Shown here piece by piece: positions 8,939-17,695 of a stretch of DNA of 64,000 bases. A program made the translations under genes and the position numbers. The DNA is taken from the NCBI GenBank assembly GCA_965218625.1, contig CBDCLG010000020.1, positions 248,001 through 312,000 of the forward strand, given 5' to 3'. Position 1 is the first letter of the stretch; each line of letters begins with the position of its first letter. The notes beneath the pieces are model-generated. The model did no database searches. It had not been told where the DNA came from and saw only the letters and a program-made list of their open reading frames with translations. This DNA comes from Bin5 sp965218625 (GTDB taxonomy: Bacteria; Chloroflexota; Anaerolineae; Caldilineales; Caldilineaceae).

Positions 8939-10507
8939 TCAGACGTCGCGGCAACACCGAAAACCGATGTAGGCCGAACGCGCCTCCGGTCTGGCCCAGT
9001 ATCGGAAGTATAACGGGAAAAGAGGCAGATTGGCACAGGACCCGCGCAGCACCCGGTACCGCCGCGCCCCGTCAAACCAGTCCGATGTCCACTGCCACAC
9101 CTTCCCCAGCATCTCCCACGGCCCCTCCGGAGGCAGGCCGCCGCCGGGCGGCATCGGATAGATCTCCTCGTCGCCCCAGGGATAAACACGCCGGTCAACG
9201 CCGCGTGCGGCCCGCTCCCATTCGGCTTCGGTCGGCAGCCGTTTCCCCGCCCACTCGGCATAGGCCCGAGCATCATCCCACGTGACCTTGCTCACCGGCT
9301 CGTGCTCCGTTCCCGCCAGCACACGGCCCGGCCAGTGGGGCGGCAGCGGATGGCCCGTCTCGACAACGAAACACCAGTAGTCGCAGTTGGAAACGAGGTG
9401 ACGGTCCATCTCTACCGACCGCTCAAGCACCCTCTCGTCGCACGCCCCGCCGTAGTAAAACCGACCCGGCTCGATGCGAACAAGCGGCCTGCGGGCCCCG
9501 CTCGTCGATCGCGGATGCGGCCTCGCCTCGACCCGCACGGGCGCACGCTTCGACTCATACCCGTCACCCCCTGCCGCCCCTGCGCCCTTCCCTCCAGGCG
9601 CTGAGCGCAGCTTCTCGACCAGGAACTCTTCAACAAGTGTGTTGTCTGTGCTCGCAATCAGATCGACATTTGCCCCACTGCTCTGCTTTTCCAGCGCCGC
9701 CAGCCGGCCCAACCCGTCGACCGCCACGCGGCTCGGCACGACCTCGGCCATCCTCTCCGCCCGCGCATCGCCGGCGGCCAGGGCAAATGCCACAGTGCTG
9801 TAACATTTCTTCTGCTGCTCCATCAGCGCATAGCGGTCCACCAGTGGCGGCGGCCTCCCTGCCGGCTGGCGCATAAGGTAGGCCCAGAATACCTCTTTGG
9901 CCAGAAAATCGCACAGCCGGTTGGCAGATCCTACGAGCCTGAAAAAGTCGAACGGCCAGGAGGTGATGTCACAGGGCAAAAGCGTGACCGGCAGCCCCGA
10001 ATCCAGCAGCACCTTCAGCGCAATCGGATCGTCCACCGCGTTGCGCTCCTCTTCCCTGATCTTATGCCCCGCATTCGACGCCAGCAGGTAGAGCCTCGCC
10101 GCCTTGCGCCGCATCAGCTCCGGCCAGCGAACGTACGCGACCGCTACGTCCGACATCGAACCCACTGCGATTATGTGGACACGGCCCTCTCCCTCAAGCG
10201 CTTCGCGCAAAAGCGCCAGCCCTTCCTCGCAGGAATTGTCCTGCGCCCCGTCGCGCTCATCCCGCATATGAAAATTCTGCAGACCGTGTGCGTAGGGGCA
10301 GACCCTTCCGCTGAACTCCATCAGCTTGGCCAGGACGCGGCGCCCGTCCTGCGGCCGGCCGCGGCGGCCGGCGTTGTGGTCCAGTATGATGCCCCGGTGC
10401 TCGAACTCCGAGCAGGTCAGGTAACACGCAACGTCGAAGTGATCATCGGAGTCGCCTATATGGTAGTAGAGATCCGTGCTCAGTACAACCGGAACCTTTT
10501 CGCCCAT
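8939..10507 (-). CDS. Fusion: nucleoside-hydrolase-like N-terminal domain and FGE/SUMF1-like C-terminal domain
   Basis: A 522-residue two-domain protein. Residues about 1-260 begin LSTDLYYHIGDSDDHFD, an acidic cluster like the calcium-binding start of inosine-uridine nucleoside hydrolases but with extra residues, and later show VGSMSDVAVA. After a charged linker, residues about 345-522 form a formylglycine-generating-enzyme (PF03781)-like domain: VSKVTWDDARAYAEWAGKRL, PTEAEWERAARG, VWQWTSDWF, RVLRGS, GFRCC. The two active-site Cys of aerobic FGE (Cys-x4-Cys after RGGS) are not present as a pair, so it is probably not a sulfatase maturase. It sits between the importer binding-protein and permease genes. 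Start supported by GGGGGGAC before the ATG at 10507. No signal peptide, so cytoplasmic. Function unknown. Confidence 0.8.
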   Translation of the reverse strand: MGEKVPVVLSTDLYYHIGDSDDHFDVACYLTCSEFEHRGIILDHNAGRRGRPQDGRRVLAKLMEFSGRVCPYAHGLQNFHMRDERDGAQDNSCEEGLALLREALEGEGRVHIIAVGSMSDVAVAYVRWPELMRRKAARLYLLASNAGHKIREEERNAVDDPIALKVLLDSGLPVTLLPCDITSWPFDFFRLVGSANRLCDFLAKEVFWAYLMRQPAGRPPPLVDRYALMEQQKKCYSTVAFALAAGDARAERMAEVVPSRVAVDGLGRLAALEKQSSGANVDLIASTDNTLVEEFLVEKLRSAPGGKGAGAAGGDGYESKRAPVRVEARPHPRSTSGARRPLVRIEPGRFYYGGACDERVLERSVEMDRHLVSNCDYWCFVVETGHPLPPHWPGRVLAGTEHEPVSKVTWDDARAYAEWAGKRLPTEAEWERAARGVDRRVYPWGDEEIYPMPPGGGLPPEGPWEMLGKVWQWTSDWFDGARRYRVLRGSCANLPLFPLYFRYWARPEARSAYIGFRCCRDV

Positions 10508-10531
10508 CAGCCGTCCCCCCAAAGGCAAGAA

Positions 10532-10571
10532 AAGGGCACCCTGCAACTGGACCAATCGCAGGACGCCCCTT
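10532..10571 (-). terminator. Hairpin with T-rich tail downstream of the binding-protein gene
   Basis: On the minus strand, AAGGGGC..GCAGG-type and CCTGC..GCCCTT arms pair with one bulged base, and the stretch just after reads CTTTTCTTGCC. It lies between the solute-binding protein gene and the fused hydrolase gene. It could partly terminate transcription, so that the binding protein is made in excess over the membrane parts. Confidence 0.5.
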
Positions 10572-10599
10572 CTTTCTGTCAGGATCTCAGCCTACGTGA

Positions 10600-12597
10600 C
10601 TACTTCTGATACCACTCCCAGATGCGGCTATGTATAAAGTAGGCCCAGCTGTAGGTGAAACTCGGGCCCACGTGCTGGTTGTAGTAGGGGTGGTACAGGC
10701 GCGGGTTGTTGCCGATGTCATTGCTGGCAACCACAAACGCGCGGAAGCCCGTCATCGGTATCCCTACCCGCCAGCCGTCCTGCGCAATCGCCTCGGCCAG
10801 CTGCCTCAACCCCTCCTCCTCGTCCACCTCACCCGCCTCGTACTTCGCAGAGAGGTCGAACCAGGCCTGCTGCCACACCAGCGGACTCTCCAACCCGGTC
10901 AGCCGCTGGAAGTCCGGCACCGCATCCTCGCGTATCGGCAGCAGGAAGGAGTTCAACCTGCTCGCCTCCAGGCTGATGCGCGTGTTGTGGTCGAAAGCAG
11001 GGCTTCGAATCAGCGCATCGTAGTCAGACGGCCGCACGAAGTTCTCGTACATCAACGTCTCGTTCATCGGGTCCACCTCGACGTCGAAGCCGATGTCCTT
11101 CATCTGCTGCGCGAAGTCCTCACCCGTGCGCACACGGCTGGTGTCATGGATCGCCACCAGGATTCGCCAACCGATCGGCTCGCCCGCACGCGGCTGACCG
11201 TCAGGAAACTCCCGCCAGCCGTCGCCGTCCGTATCCACGACACCGATCTCATCCAGCAGCGCCAAGCCCCCTTCGAGGTCGTGCGTGAGCTCGTACTGCG
11301 CATCCAGATCCGGGAACTTCGACCGCAGTACGTCAGGCAGCGGCGACGTGTCCGGCACTACCACCGGCGAGACCCGCTCCGACATCCGCTGCCGGTCCAT
11401 GATCATGCTCAGCGCATCCGTGAACTTCGGATTGTTGATCAGCCAGTTCATGCTCTCATCCAAATGGTCGAAGTTGAACCACAACCCATGGATGCGGCTG
11501 ATCTCGGCGAACATGACCAGCGAGATGTCGGCCTCCTCTTCGTTCTGCTTGACGAGGCCGGCCTCCATCATCGACCCGCCATGCAGGTCCGCATGCAGCT
11601 CGCCCGAGACAAGACCCAGCGCGATCTCGCTAGGACTCGTCACCAGCTTGAATACGAAGCGGTCAAAGTAGGGCAGCTGCTGACCCGCAGCGTCCACCTT
11701 CCAATAGTACGGGTTGCGCTCGCTCACCAGCTTGTCGCCCACGATTCCCGTCGTGACCCACGGCGTCAGCACGGCGGGCCGGTCGCCGGGTAGCCGCGCC
11801 CCCTGCCAGTCCGCCAGCGTCGCCTCCGAATTGTACTTCGGATGCACCTTCTCCATCTCATGCTTGGGCAGCGTGTAGAACTGCTGCCAGCCGCTGCGCG
11901 GCACGAAGATCTCCGCCATCAGGTTCGGCGCCGGCTCCTCGGCGATCATCTTGAAGGTGTACTCGTCGATCTGCTCGAAGGTGACGCCGCCGTACTGGTC
12001 AAATACCTTGCGGATGTTGGCCGACCGCGGGTTGGCCAGCTCGTCGTTCATGATCACATCATCAAATGTGAACATGATGTCGTCCGTCGTGAACGGCGCC
12101 CCGTCCGACCATCTGACGCCCGGCCGCAGATGGATCGTCGTCTCGCGGCCGTCGTCTGAAATCTCCCAGTGCGTCGCCAAGTCCGGCTCCAGCACCGGCT
12201 CCTCCTCCACAGTGAAGATGGCCATACCCTGGTAGGTCGCCAGCTGCAGACGGTTCAGGTTGCCTACCACGTACATGTTGAACGGGTAGTCGATCCCTTC
12301 CGTGATGTGGTGCGCCAGGGTGTCGCTGTAATTGCCGATATCCGGCGCCTTGGACACCACCGGCTCCGGTGGCAGACGTTCCTCCACCGGCGGCAGGTCA
12401 CCGCTCGCGACCAGCGCCGCCAGCATTGGCGCCTCCTTGTATCCCTCATCCATCTCCGCATCCGCCGCGGCCGGCGCCTCGGCCTTCGGCGCTGCCGGCT
12501 CCGCCGCCGGCGCCCCGCAGGCTGACATGACCAGCGCTGCGATCAGACCGATGCTCACCAACGCCAACCGATAGGAAAAACGTGACCTCTGCTTCAT
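10600..12597 (-). CDS. ABC importer solute-binding lipoprotein, family 5 (peptide/nickel type)
   Basis: A 665-residue exported lipoprotein. The N-terminus has a basic stretch, a hydrophobic core and the lipobox LVMSAC, then an Ala/Pro-rich linker. The mature part shows the family-5 core, for example WEISDDGRETTIHLRPGVRW followed by SDGAPFTTDDIMFTFDD. It is longer than typical DppA/OppA. The ATG has a near-consensus AAGGAGGAAGGGA upstream. It is the first gene after a good promoter and supplies substrate to the permeases and ATPases downstream. Substrate class is uncertain, since family 5 binds peptides, nickel, opines and oligosaccharides. Confidence 0.93.
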   Translation of the reverse strand: MKQRSRFSYRLALVSIGLIAALVMSACGAPAAEPAAPKAEAPAAADAEMDEGYKEAPMLAALVASGDLPPVEERLPPEPVVSKAPDIGNYSDTLAHHITEGIDYPFNMYVVGNLNRLQLATYQGMAIFTVEEEPVLEPDLATHWEISDDGRETTIHLRPGVRWSDGAPFTTDDIMFTFDDVIMNDELANPRSANIRKVFDQYGGVTFEQIDEYTFKMIAEEPAPNLMAEIFVPRSGWQQFYTLPKHEMEKVHPKYNSEATLADWQGARLPGDRPAVLTPWVTTGIVGDKLVSERNPYYWKVDAAGQQLPYFDRFVFKLVTSPSEIALGLVSGELHADLHGGSMMEAGLVKQNEEEADISLVMFAEISRIHGLWFNFDHLDESMNWLINNPKFTDALSMIMDRQRMSERVSPVVVPDTSPLPDVLRSKFPDLDAQYELTHDLEGGLALLDEIGVVDTDGDGWREFPDGQPRAGEPIGWRILVAIHDTSRVRTGEDFAQQMKDIGFDVEVDPMNETLMYENFVRPSDYDALIRSPAFDHNTRISLEASRLNSFLLPIREDAVPDFQRLTGLESPLVWQQAWFDLSAKYEAGEVDEEEGLRQLAEAIAQDGWRVGIPMTGFRAFVVASNDIGNNPRLYHPYYNQHVGPSFTYSWAYFIHSRIWEWYQK

Positions 12598-12739
12598 TGT
12601 CCCTTCCTCCTTTTGAATTAGTTCTTGAACGCTCGCTCAACTGCAACCGCTTGGACGAATACGCCACCAGCGATCTCTGGATCTTGTGACGCAATGCCCG
12701 CTGCAGTACTGACGTGGAGGCAGCTGCTTGGCAGCGCTG

Positions 12740-12769
12740 AGGATAACTGTACATGATATTTCTTGTCAA
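12740..12769 (-). promoter_or_regulatory. Predicted sigma70-type promoter for the 12.6-0 kb cluster
   Basis: On the minus strand TTGACA (12764-12769) is followed after 18 bases by TATCCT (12740-12745). The implied start near 12733 leaves a leader of about 135 nt before the binding-protein ATG at 12597. No operator could be recognised. This is the only convincing -35/-10 pair found between the PhyH gene and the importer. Confidence 0.5.
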
Positions 12770-12820
12770 TCCGAACACCTGTGCGAGCCCGGCCCCCCGG
12801 CTCGCGCCTGCTTCAGGCCG

Positions 12821-13858
12821 TCAAGTTACCATCTGCCCCAGGACCTCTTCCACCCGCGCCGCCACCGAGTAATCCGCCTGCGAACCCGGGCCCTCCAGTC
12901 GCAGCGTCTCCCACACCCTTTCATAGACGCCGCCCGGCTCGACGCCCAGCTCATCCAGGCGGCGGAACACCTCGCCGAAATAGCGCACCGAATCGACCAT
13001 GTCCGAGTGCGACTCCCAGTGTGTCTGCGTCCCTTGCCGCTGGTAGCGGAAATCGGCCGAAATCCTGACCATGTCCGAGTCGTTTGCGATGCCGGCGTGC
13101 ATCATCAGCGGGTGGAAGATCAGCGCATCGCCCATCCTGAAATCCGAACGCAGCCACGCCCGCCCTTCGTTGCCCCTCTGGACCGCGCCGGCCACCACCA
13201 CGCCGCCATCAGCGCGCCACTCGCTCGCCTGCTCAGCGCTCTCCGCCACGCCAAGGTAATCCTTGCCCTTCCACCACACCTCGTGCAAGCCCTCCTGCTT
13301 CGAACCCTTGCCCAGCGCCAACCCGCCGACCGTCTCTTCAATCTCCATCAGCGGTATCCAAACGGTGCAGAACTCCACCGGCCGGAAGAAATAGTAGTCC
13401 TGGTGGCCCGGCGTCGTAAACGAAAACTTCGGCCCGTCGGCCGACTGCATGCTCCTTTTCCCGCTCAGCATCATCCGGATTCGCGTCTTGTTGTCCAGCC
13501 AGCAGAAGACCTCGCCGCCCAGCACCCTGCCCAGCAGCTCCATCAGCTCCGGCGCCCTCGCCAGCTCCTCCAGCAGGCCCAGCTCCACAATGTCAGCCGT
13601 CACCGCGCCGTCCGGCGACAGCTCATTCGACTCCGGCCACTTGCCCGACCATATCGGATCCGAGGTCGCCTCTTCATTCACGAAACCATGGGCCTTGAGC
13701 GCGCCGATCACCCGGTCGCGCACGCCTTCAATCCGCCCGCGGTCGATCAAGTCCCTGAAGAAGAGGTAGCCGCTCTCCGCAAACCTCTCCTGCAGCGTCG
13801 CGGCGTCCTCGCTGTCCTGGTCCGAAACTTCAAATGGAGTGAAAGTTGAATCCGGCAT
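12821..13858 (-). CDS. Phytanoyl-CoA dioxygenase (PhyH)-like oxygenase
   Basis: A 345-residue oxygenase, third PhyH member in the first 14 kb. The iron-binding His-x-Asp is in FTTPGHQDYYFFRP, the distal His in FHPLMMHAGIANDSD, and RISADFRYQ supplies the family Arg. It is longer than the 309-residue paralog, mostly in the N-terminal third. GGGAGGGACGG precedes the ATG. It is co-directional with the importer cluster but separated from it by 220 bp containing a promoter. A 44-bp stretch of this gene (13698-13741) also occurs inside the broken ATPase gene at 14710-14753. Confidence 0.9.
   Translation of the reverse strand: MPDSTFTPFEVSDQDSEDAATLQERFAESGYLFFRDLIDRGRIEGVRDRVIGALKAHGFVNEEATSDPIWSGKWPESNELSPDGAVTADIVELGLLEELARAPELMELLGRVLGGEVFCWLDNKTRIRMMLSGKRSMQSADGPKFSFTTPGHQDYYFFRPVEFCTVWIPLMEIEETVGGLALGKGSKQEGLHEVWWKGKDYLGVAESAEQASEWRADGGVVVAGAVQRGNEGRAWLRSDFRMGDALIFHPLMMHAGIANDSDMVRISADFRYQRQGTQTHWESHSDMVDSVRYFGEVFRRLDELGVEPGGVYERVWETLRLEGPGSQADYSVAARVEEVLGQMVT
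13698..13741. repeat. Source copy of a 44-bp exact duplication
   Basis: This 44-bp stretch inside the PhyH gene is identical, and in the same orientation, to 14710-14753 inside the broken AAA ATPase gene about 1 kb away. Because it is in frame and conserved-looking here (part of the PhyH coding sequence), this is taken as the original and the other as the copy. Confidence 0.9.
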
Positions 13859-13987
13859 CCGTCCCTCCCTTGGCTAACGAGCAACTGCCCGGCCACTGCC
13901 GCTCCCATACCCCGGCCGACCCGCACCAAAAGCTGCCCCCGCTCCCCTATTCGCCATTCACGGCAGTTCTGCGGTTCCACTATCCAC

Positions 13988-14165
13988 TATTTGCCGTTGG
14001 CATTTCAGAAGACTGTTCAAAGAGGCAACATCTACAGGCTGTCCAAAAGCAGTTTGGACTCTGATTCACCTGATTCTCTTGAACAAAGCCCCCTGTGGGA
14101 GCCTGCGCCCCAAGTCATCCCCATCACCAGATCAGATGAATCACCAGACAGTTGTCCGAGCCCTA
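13988..14165 (-). repeat. MITE-like element, copy 1 (diverged, inverted orientation)
   Basis: A 174-bp element (13990-14163) between TA dinucleotides. It is the reverse complement of the 181-bp elements at 31.5, 49.0, 61.1 and 62.3 kb. The right end reads CCGAGCCC-TA and the left end TA-TTTGCCGTTGGCATTT, a decayed form of the family terminal repeat GGGCTCGTTGACATTT. The internal block with GACTCTGATTCACCTGATTC is well conserved. It is the most diverged and so probably the oldest of the five copies. It marks the left border of the lower-GC island. Confidence 0.8.
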
Positions 14166-14273
14166 GAATCCGTCGTCAATCCGTCGCCAAAAGCATTTCA
14201 AACTACCTTCCGCTTGACTCCCCGCACATCTTGCACTAACCTATGCCCTTCACCAAAAGAGGAGAAATGGCAA

Positions 14274-16454
14274 GTGATTAAATACGTAAATTTACTCCAA
14301 AACGACCTTCGACTCCGACTGCCCTGGAAACTCTCTGAGGCTCGAAAAAACAAATTTTGTTTATGCCGAAAACGGACGCGGAAAGACCACGCTCTCTGCC
14401 ATCTTGCGCTCTCTGGCATCGGGGGACCCACAGTCAATCCTTGAACGAGAGAGAATTGGCTCAACCCGTTCACCCCGTGTCATTCTTTCACTCCATGATG
14501 AACCCAAAGCCCTGAAATTCGAGAACAATGCCTGGACAAACACAGTCCCTAATCTCAAAATATTTGATGACACGTTTGTAGATGAAAATGTCTACTCCGG
14601 TCTTTCTGTCGAACCTCAACATAGACGAAATCTTCACGAACTAATCATCGGTGATCGAGGCGTCACCCTTAACGCCAAACTCACTGATCTGGTATCACGG
14701 ATTTGAGTTAGCGCGCCGATCACCCGGTCGCGCACGCCTTCAATCCGCCCGCGTCACTTGAATTGCCAGAATTTGATGTCGTGCAAATAGAGAGAATACT
14801 GCATACCGGTTTGCCAGACATGACTCATAGTGCGGAAGTGCGTGTTAAGGCTCACGTACAGGCACTTGGTGATGACGGTGAATCATGGGTCGAAAGAGGA
14901 TTTAATTCTAACCTAGTGAAAACTGAGAAAAAGTGCCCGTTTTGTGGGCAAAACCTAGACAACGTGTCCTTGCTCGATCACTATAGTGTCTATTTCAGCG
15001 AGAGTTACGCTGAACTCAAACAGCGCGTGGCTGACACGATCGCTGCCATAAATGGCATTCATGCCGACAATGCCCCTGTATTGTTCGAGCGGGCCGTCGG
15101 ACTTGCGAACGCTGCCAGGCAGTTTTGGAGCCCTTTTGTCGATGTGCCTCATGTTGACGTAGACACTATGTCAATTGTCAACGACTGGAATAAAGCCAGA
15201 GAGTCAGTGATCGCATTGCTGGAAGCAAAGCAGTCTGCCCCTCTCGAAGAATTGAGACTCGACGAAGGCACGCTGAAGATTCTTAACACTTACAACTCTC
15301 ACCGAAATGCGATCAGAGCAATCAACCAACATCTTGATTCTTCCAACAGGGAAATACTCAAACTGAAAGAACAATTGGAGAATACTAACGAAGATAAAAT
15401 CTTCAACGCAATGAGAACCTTGCAGGCAACTAAAACTCGACACTCCGCCGAAATCGCCCCACTTTGCCAAGATTACATCAATGAAAAAGACGCCAAAGCT
15501 CAAACAGAAAGTGAAAGAGACCAGACCAGAATAGAACTTGACGAATACCGAAATACCGTGTTCCCAAAAATCGAGTCCAGAGTCAACTACTACCTCAATA
15601 GATTCAATGCTGGTTTTCGAATCGGCAGCCTGAAACCTAGGGGTACTGGCAGAGGAACAGGATCAACTTGTGACTATAGCGTGGTGATCAATGACTCATC
15701 AATTAACGTTGGCAGCAACAACCCTTCTACCGGAAACTACAAACCCTCTTTTCGCAACTCACTGAGTGCCGGGGACCGAAATACCTTAGCCCTTGCCTTT
15801 TTCTTTTCGTCCCTCGACGATGCTTCCAATTTATCCGATTCTATTGTCGTTATCGACGATCCAATGGCGAGCTTGGATGAACACCGTGGCATAGCAACAG
15901 TTCAGAAGGTGCGAGAAATAACCGAACAGGCTAAACAGGTAATCGTGCTTTCTCACAATAAACGATTTCTTTGCCGTGTGTGGAGCTATCTAAAATCCCA
16001 CGAATGTTGCTCCTTAGAAATTGCACAAAGCCAAAGGACCTCTACTATTCGATCATGGGATATAAACCAAGCAGCGATTACCGAGTACGACGAACAACAT
16101 GAACGCCTTAATGAATATGCTAAGAACCAAACAGGAGATACAAAAACAATCGTTAGGGATATCCGTCCTCATCTGGAGGGATACCTTAGAGTCGCCTGTA
16201 CTGAACATTTCCAGCCAGGAGAAAATTTGGAACGCTTTCTCACGAAGTGCAGGGAAAGACTTGGGAAACAAGACGAAATTCTGAACGAAAGAGACATCAA
16301 AGAACTGACGGACATCAAAGAATACAGCAACCCATACCACCACGGACCAAACCCAGCGAGGCCGACGGAAGACATCAGTGCTACAGAACTCGCCGGTTTT
16401 GTAAGCCGCACGTTAGACTTCACCAGTCCCTTTACATCGTTCTTGACTGACTAA
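14274..16454 (+). pseudogene. Broken AAA_13/RloC-like P-loop ATPase gene
   Basis: The GTG at 14274 has GGAG nine bases upstream and opens VIKYVNLLQN, but a one-base shift near 14295-14300 is needed to continue into TFDSDCPGNSLRLEK and the Walker A FVYAENGRGKTTLSAILRSL. That frame stops at 14704 after DLVSRI. The match resumes at about 14757 in another frame and runs to 16454: a CPFCGQ zinc-type motif, a coiled-coil middle, LSAGDRNTLALAFFFSSLDD signature, VIDDPMASLD Walker B, VLSHN, and a C-terminal YHHGPNP. The layout matches the AAA_13 family that includes the anticodon nuclease RloC. At the junction about 60 residues usual for the family are missing and replaced by a 44-bp copy of the nearby PhyH gene. 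Lower GC than neighbours. It may be a dead defence gene; assembly error is the alternative. Confidence 0.78.
14710..14753. repeat. 44-bp exact copy of PhyH-gene sequence inserted in the ATPase gene
   Basis: Identical to 13698-13741 in the same orientation. Its high GC contrasts with the AT-richer ATPase sequence on both sides, and it lies exactly where the ATPase reading frame is interrupted. It looks like filler DNA copied from a nearby template during repair of a deletion, or a misassembly. Confidence 0.9.
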
Positions 16455-16590
16455 GTTGCGCCCACAGACTCCCGCACACCGGTCATCTTCGATTTCTTGT
16501 GCTTCCATCTTTTCATCGTTTGACACATTGCTTCATCTGCACCACGGTTCTCCATGCTGGCCAGCTTCTCACAATAAGGAGAACCGCACC

Positions 16591-16935
16591 ATGACAACCC
16601 AAAAACCTATCACGAATGTCCTTGAACAACACGAGCGATTGATCAAGCAGTTAGAAGAACTTGATCTTTCTCTTGCAGAATTCGCTGGAGCTGCGGCGGC
16701 ACATAGCAACTTCGCTGAAGTTCTCCTAGACGTGATTAACAAGATAGGACTCCAGTCCGCACTGAAAGAATTGACAGAAAATGCCGGCAATTCTACAGAA
16801 GAAATAGTCGCCTTTGCAGATTCTATTCCTAAGATCGCGCAGTTCATTGATATAGATCAAAAAGTTGCAGAGAAGTCATACAATGTCGCTATGAACAGTT
16901 TAGAGGAGATGCTAAGACAGAGAGTGGACACCTAG
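16591..16935 (+). CDS. Small hypothetical protein, 114 residues
   Basis: The ATG follows AAGGAGAACCGCACC. The protein starts MTTQKPITNVLEQHERL, is helical and acidic, and shows no membrane segment or signal. I recognise no family. It lies 136 bp downstream of the broken ATPase gene in the same direction, has the same lower GC and ends with a 4-bp convergent overlap with the next small gene. It may have been part of the same accessory module. Confidence 0.6.
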   Translation: MTTQKPITNVLEQHERLIKQLEELDLSLAEFAGAAAAHSNFAEVLLDVINKIGLQSALKELTENAGNSTEEIVAFADSIPKIAQFIDIDQKVAEKSYNVAMNSLEEMLRQRVDT

Positions 16936-17159
16936 TCCCGCAGCACGGGCAAAACCTTTTGCGCTGCCTGCCACAACCTTGCAGACGAATTCACAAGTGC
17001 ATCCAGGTTGTCTCTAAGTAACCTGTTTTCGTGTTGCAGTTGTTGGCATCTGTCTCTTAGTCCTTCGAAGTCTTGATTGGAATCTCTGCCGACTTCAAAT
17101 GCCTGGAAATGATTCGGGCAGGTGCTCGTTGCCTCGGTGTTTGTATGCTGCTTTTCCAT
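16932..17159 (-). CDS. Small coiled-coil hypothetical protein, 75 residues
   Basis: The ATG at 17159 is preceded by AGGAGAAAGACT. The C-terminal half (LRDRCQQLQHENRLLRDNL) has a heptad-like pattern suggesting a short coiled coil. No family recognised. It converges on and overlaps by 4 bp the 114-residue gene. The frame is open further upstream, but only this start has a ribosome binding site. Confidence 0.5.
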   Translation of the reverse strand: MEKQHTNTEATSTCPNHFQAFEVGRDSNQDFEGLRDRCQQLQHENRLLRDNLDALVNSSARLWQAAQKVLPVLRD

Positions 17160-17695
17160 AGTCTTTCTCCTGTCCTTTTGTGAAATCGGATGTCTCTTCG
17201 CCCCACAGTCCCCGCGTCGCATTAAAAGAATGAGAGACGATTTTCGGCCTCTCCGCCGTTCATTTTCCACTTGGCTACCAAAGTATATAAGCCCCAAACT
17301 GAAAGCCAGAGACCAGAAACTATAGGCAGTACATTTGACCCCCTTCCATTGCGCAACAGCCCGGTTTCCGACCCCGAAATCTCCATTGACATATCGAAAT
17401 ATAAGTGTTAGCATCGGGCCCAAACAGCCGGCAGACAACGCCGTCCTCGTTCACGCCGGCCCGTTCCGATACGTCTGCACACAGCAGCTCCCTCTTGCAG
17501 ATTCCCGCCGCGCACCAGCGCACGACCGGAGAAAGGAGCGCCGCGAATTCCGCAATCATATCGAACCTGATTCCCTGGAATCCCTGAAACCGCGTGCCTT
17601 CTGACCTACACTGGCAGGACCCGTGACGCGATTTCTTGTGTGAAACACCTTTCATCGTCCCTGAACTGAGAACGACTCACAAAGGAGAGGAGAAA
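17160..17695. other. Intergenic region with leader of the second importer
   Basis: No supported gene is seen. The base composition shifts from the lower-GC island back to high GC at about 17.33-17.42 kb. It contains the promoter described separately and the ribosome binding site AAAGGAGAGGAG before 17696. The open frame from 17636 into the binding-protein gene is not used, because the signal peptide begins at 17696. Confidence 0.6.
17386..17414 (+). promoter_or_regulatory. Predicted sigma70-type promoter for the second importer
   Basis: TTGACA (17386-17391), a 17-base AT-rich spacer, then TAGCAT (17409-17414, four of six consensus bases). The implied start near 17421 would leave a leader of about 275 nt before the binding-protein ATG. 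No regulator site was recognised. Confidence 0.5.
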
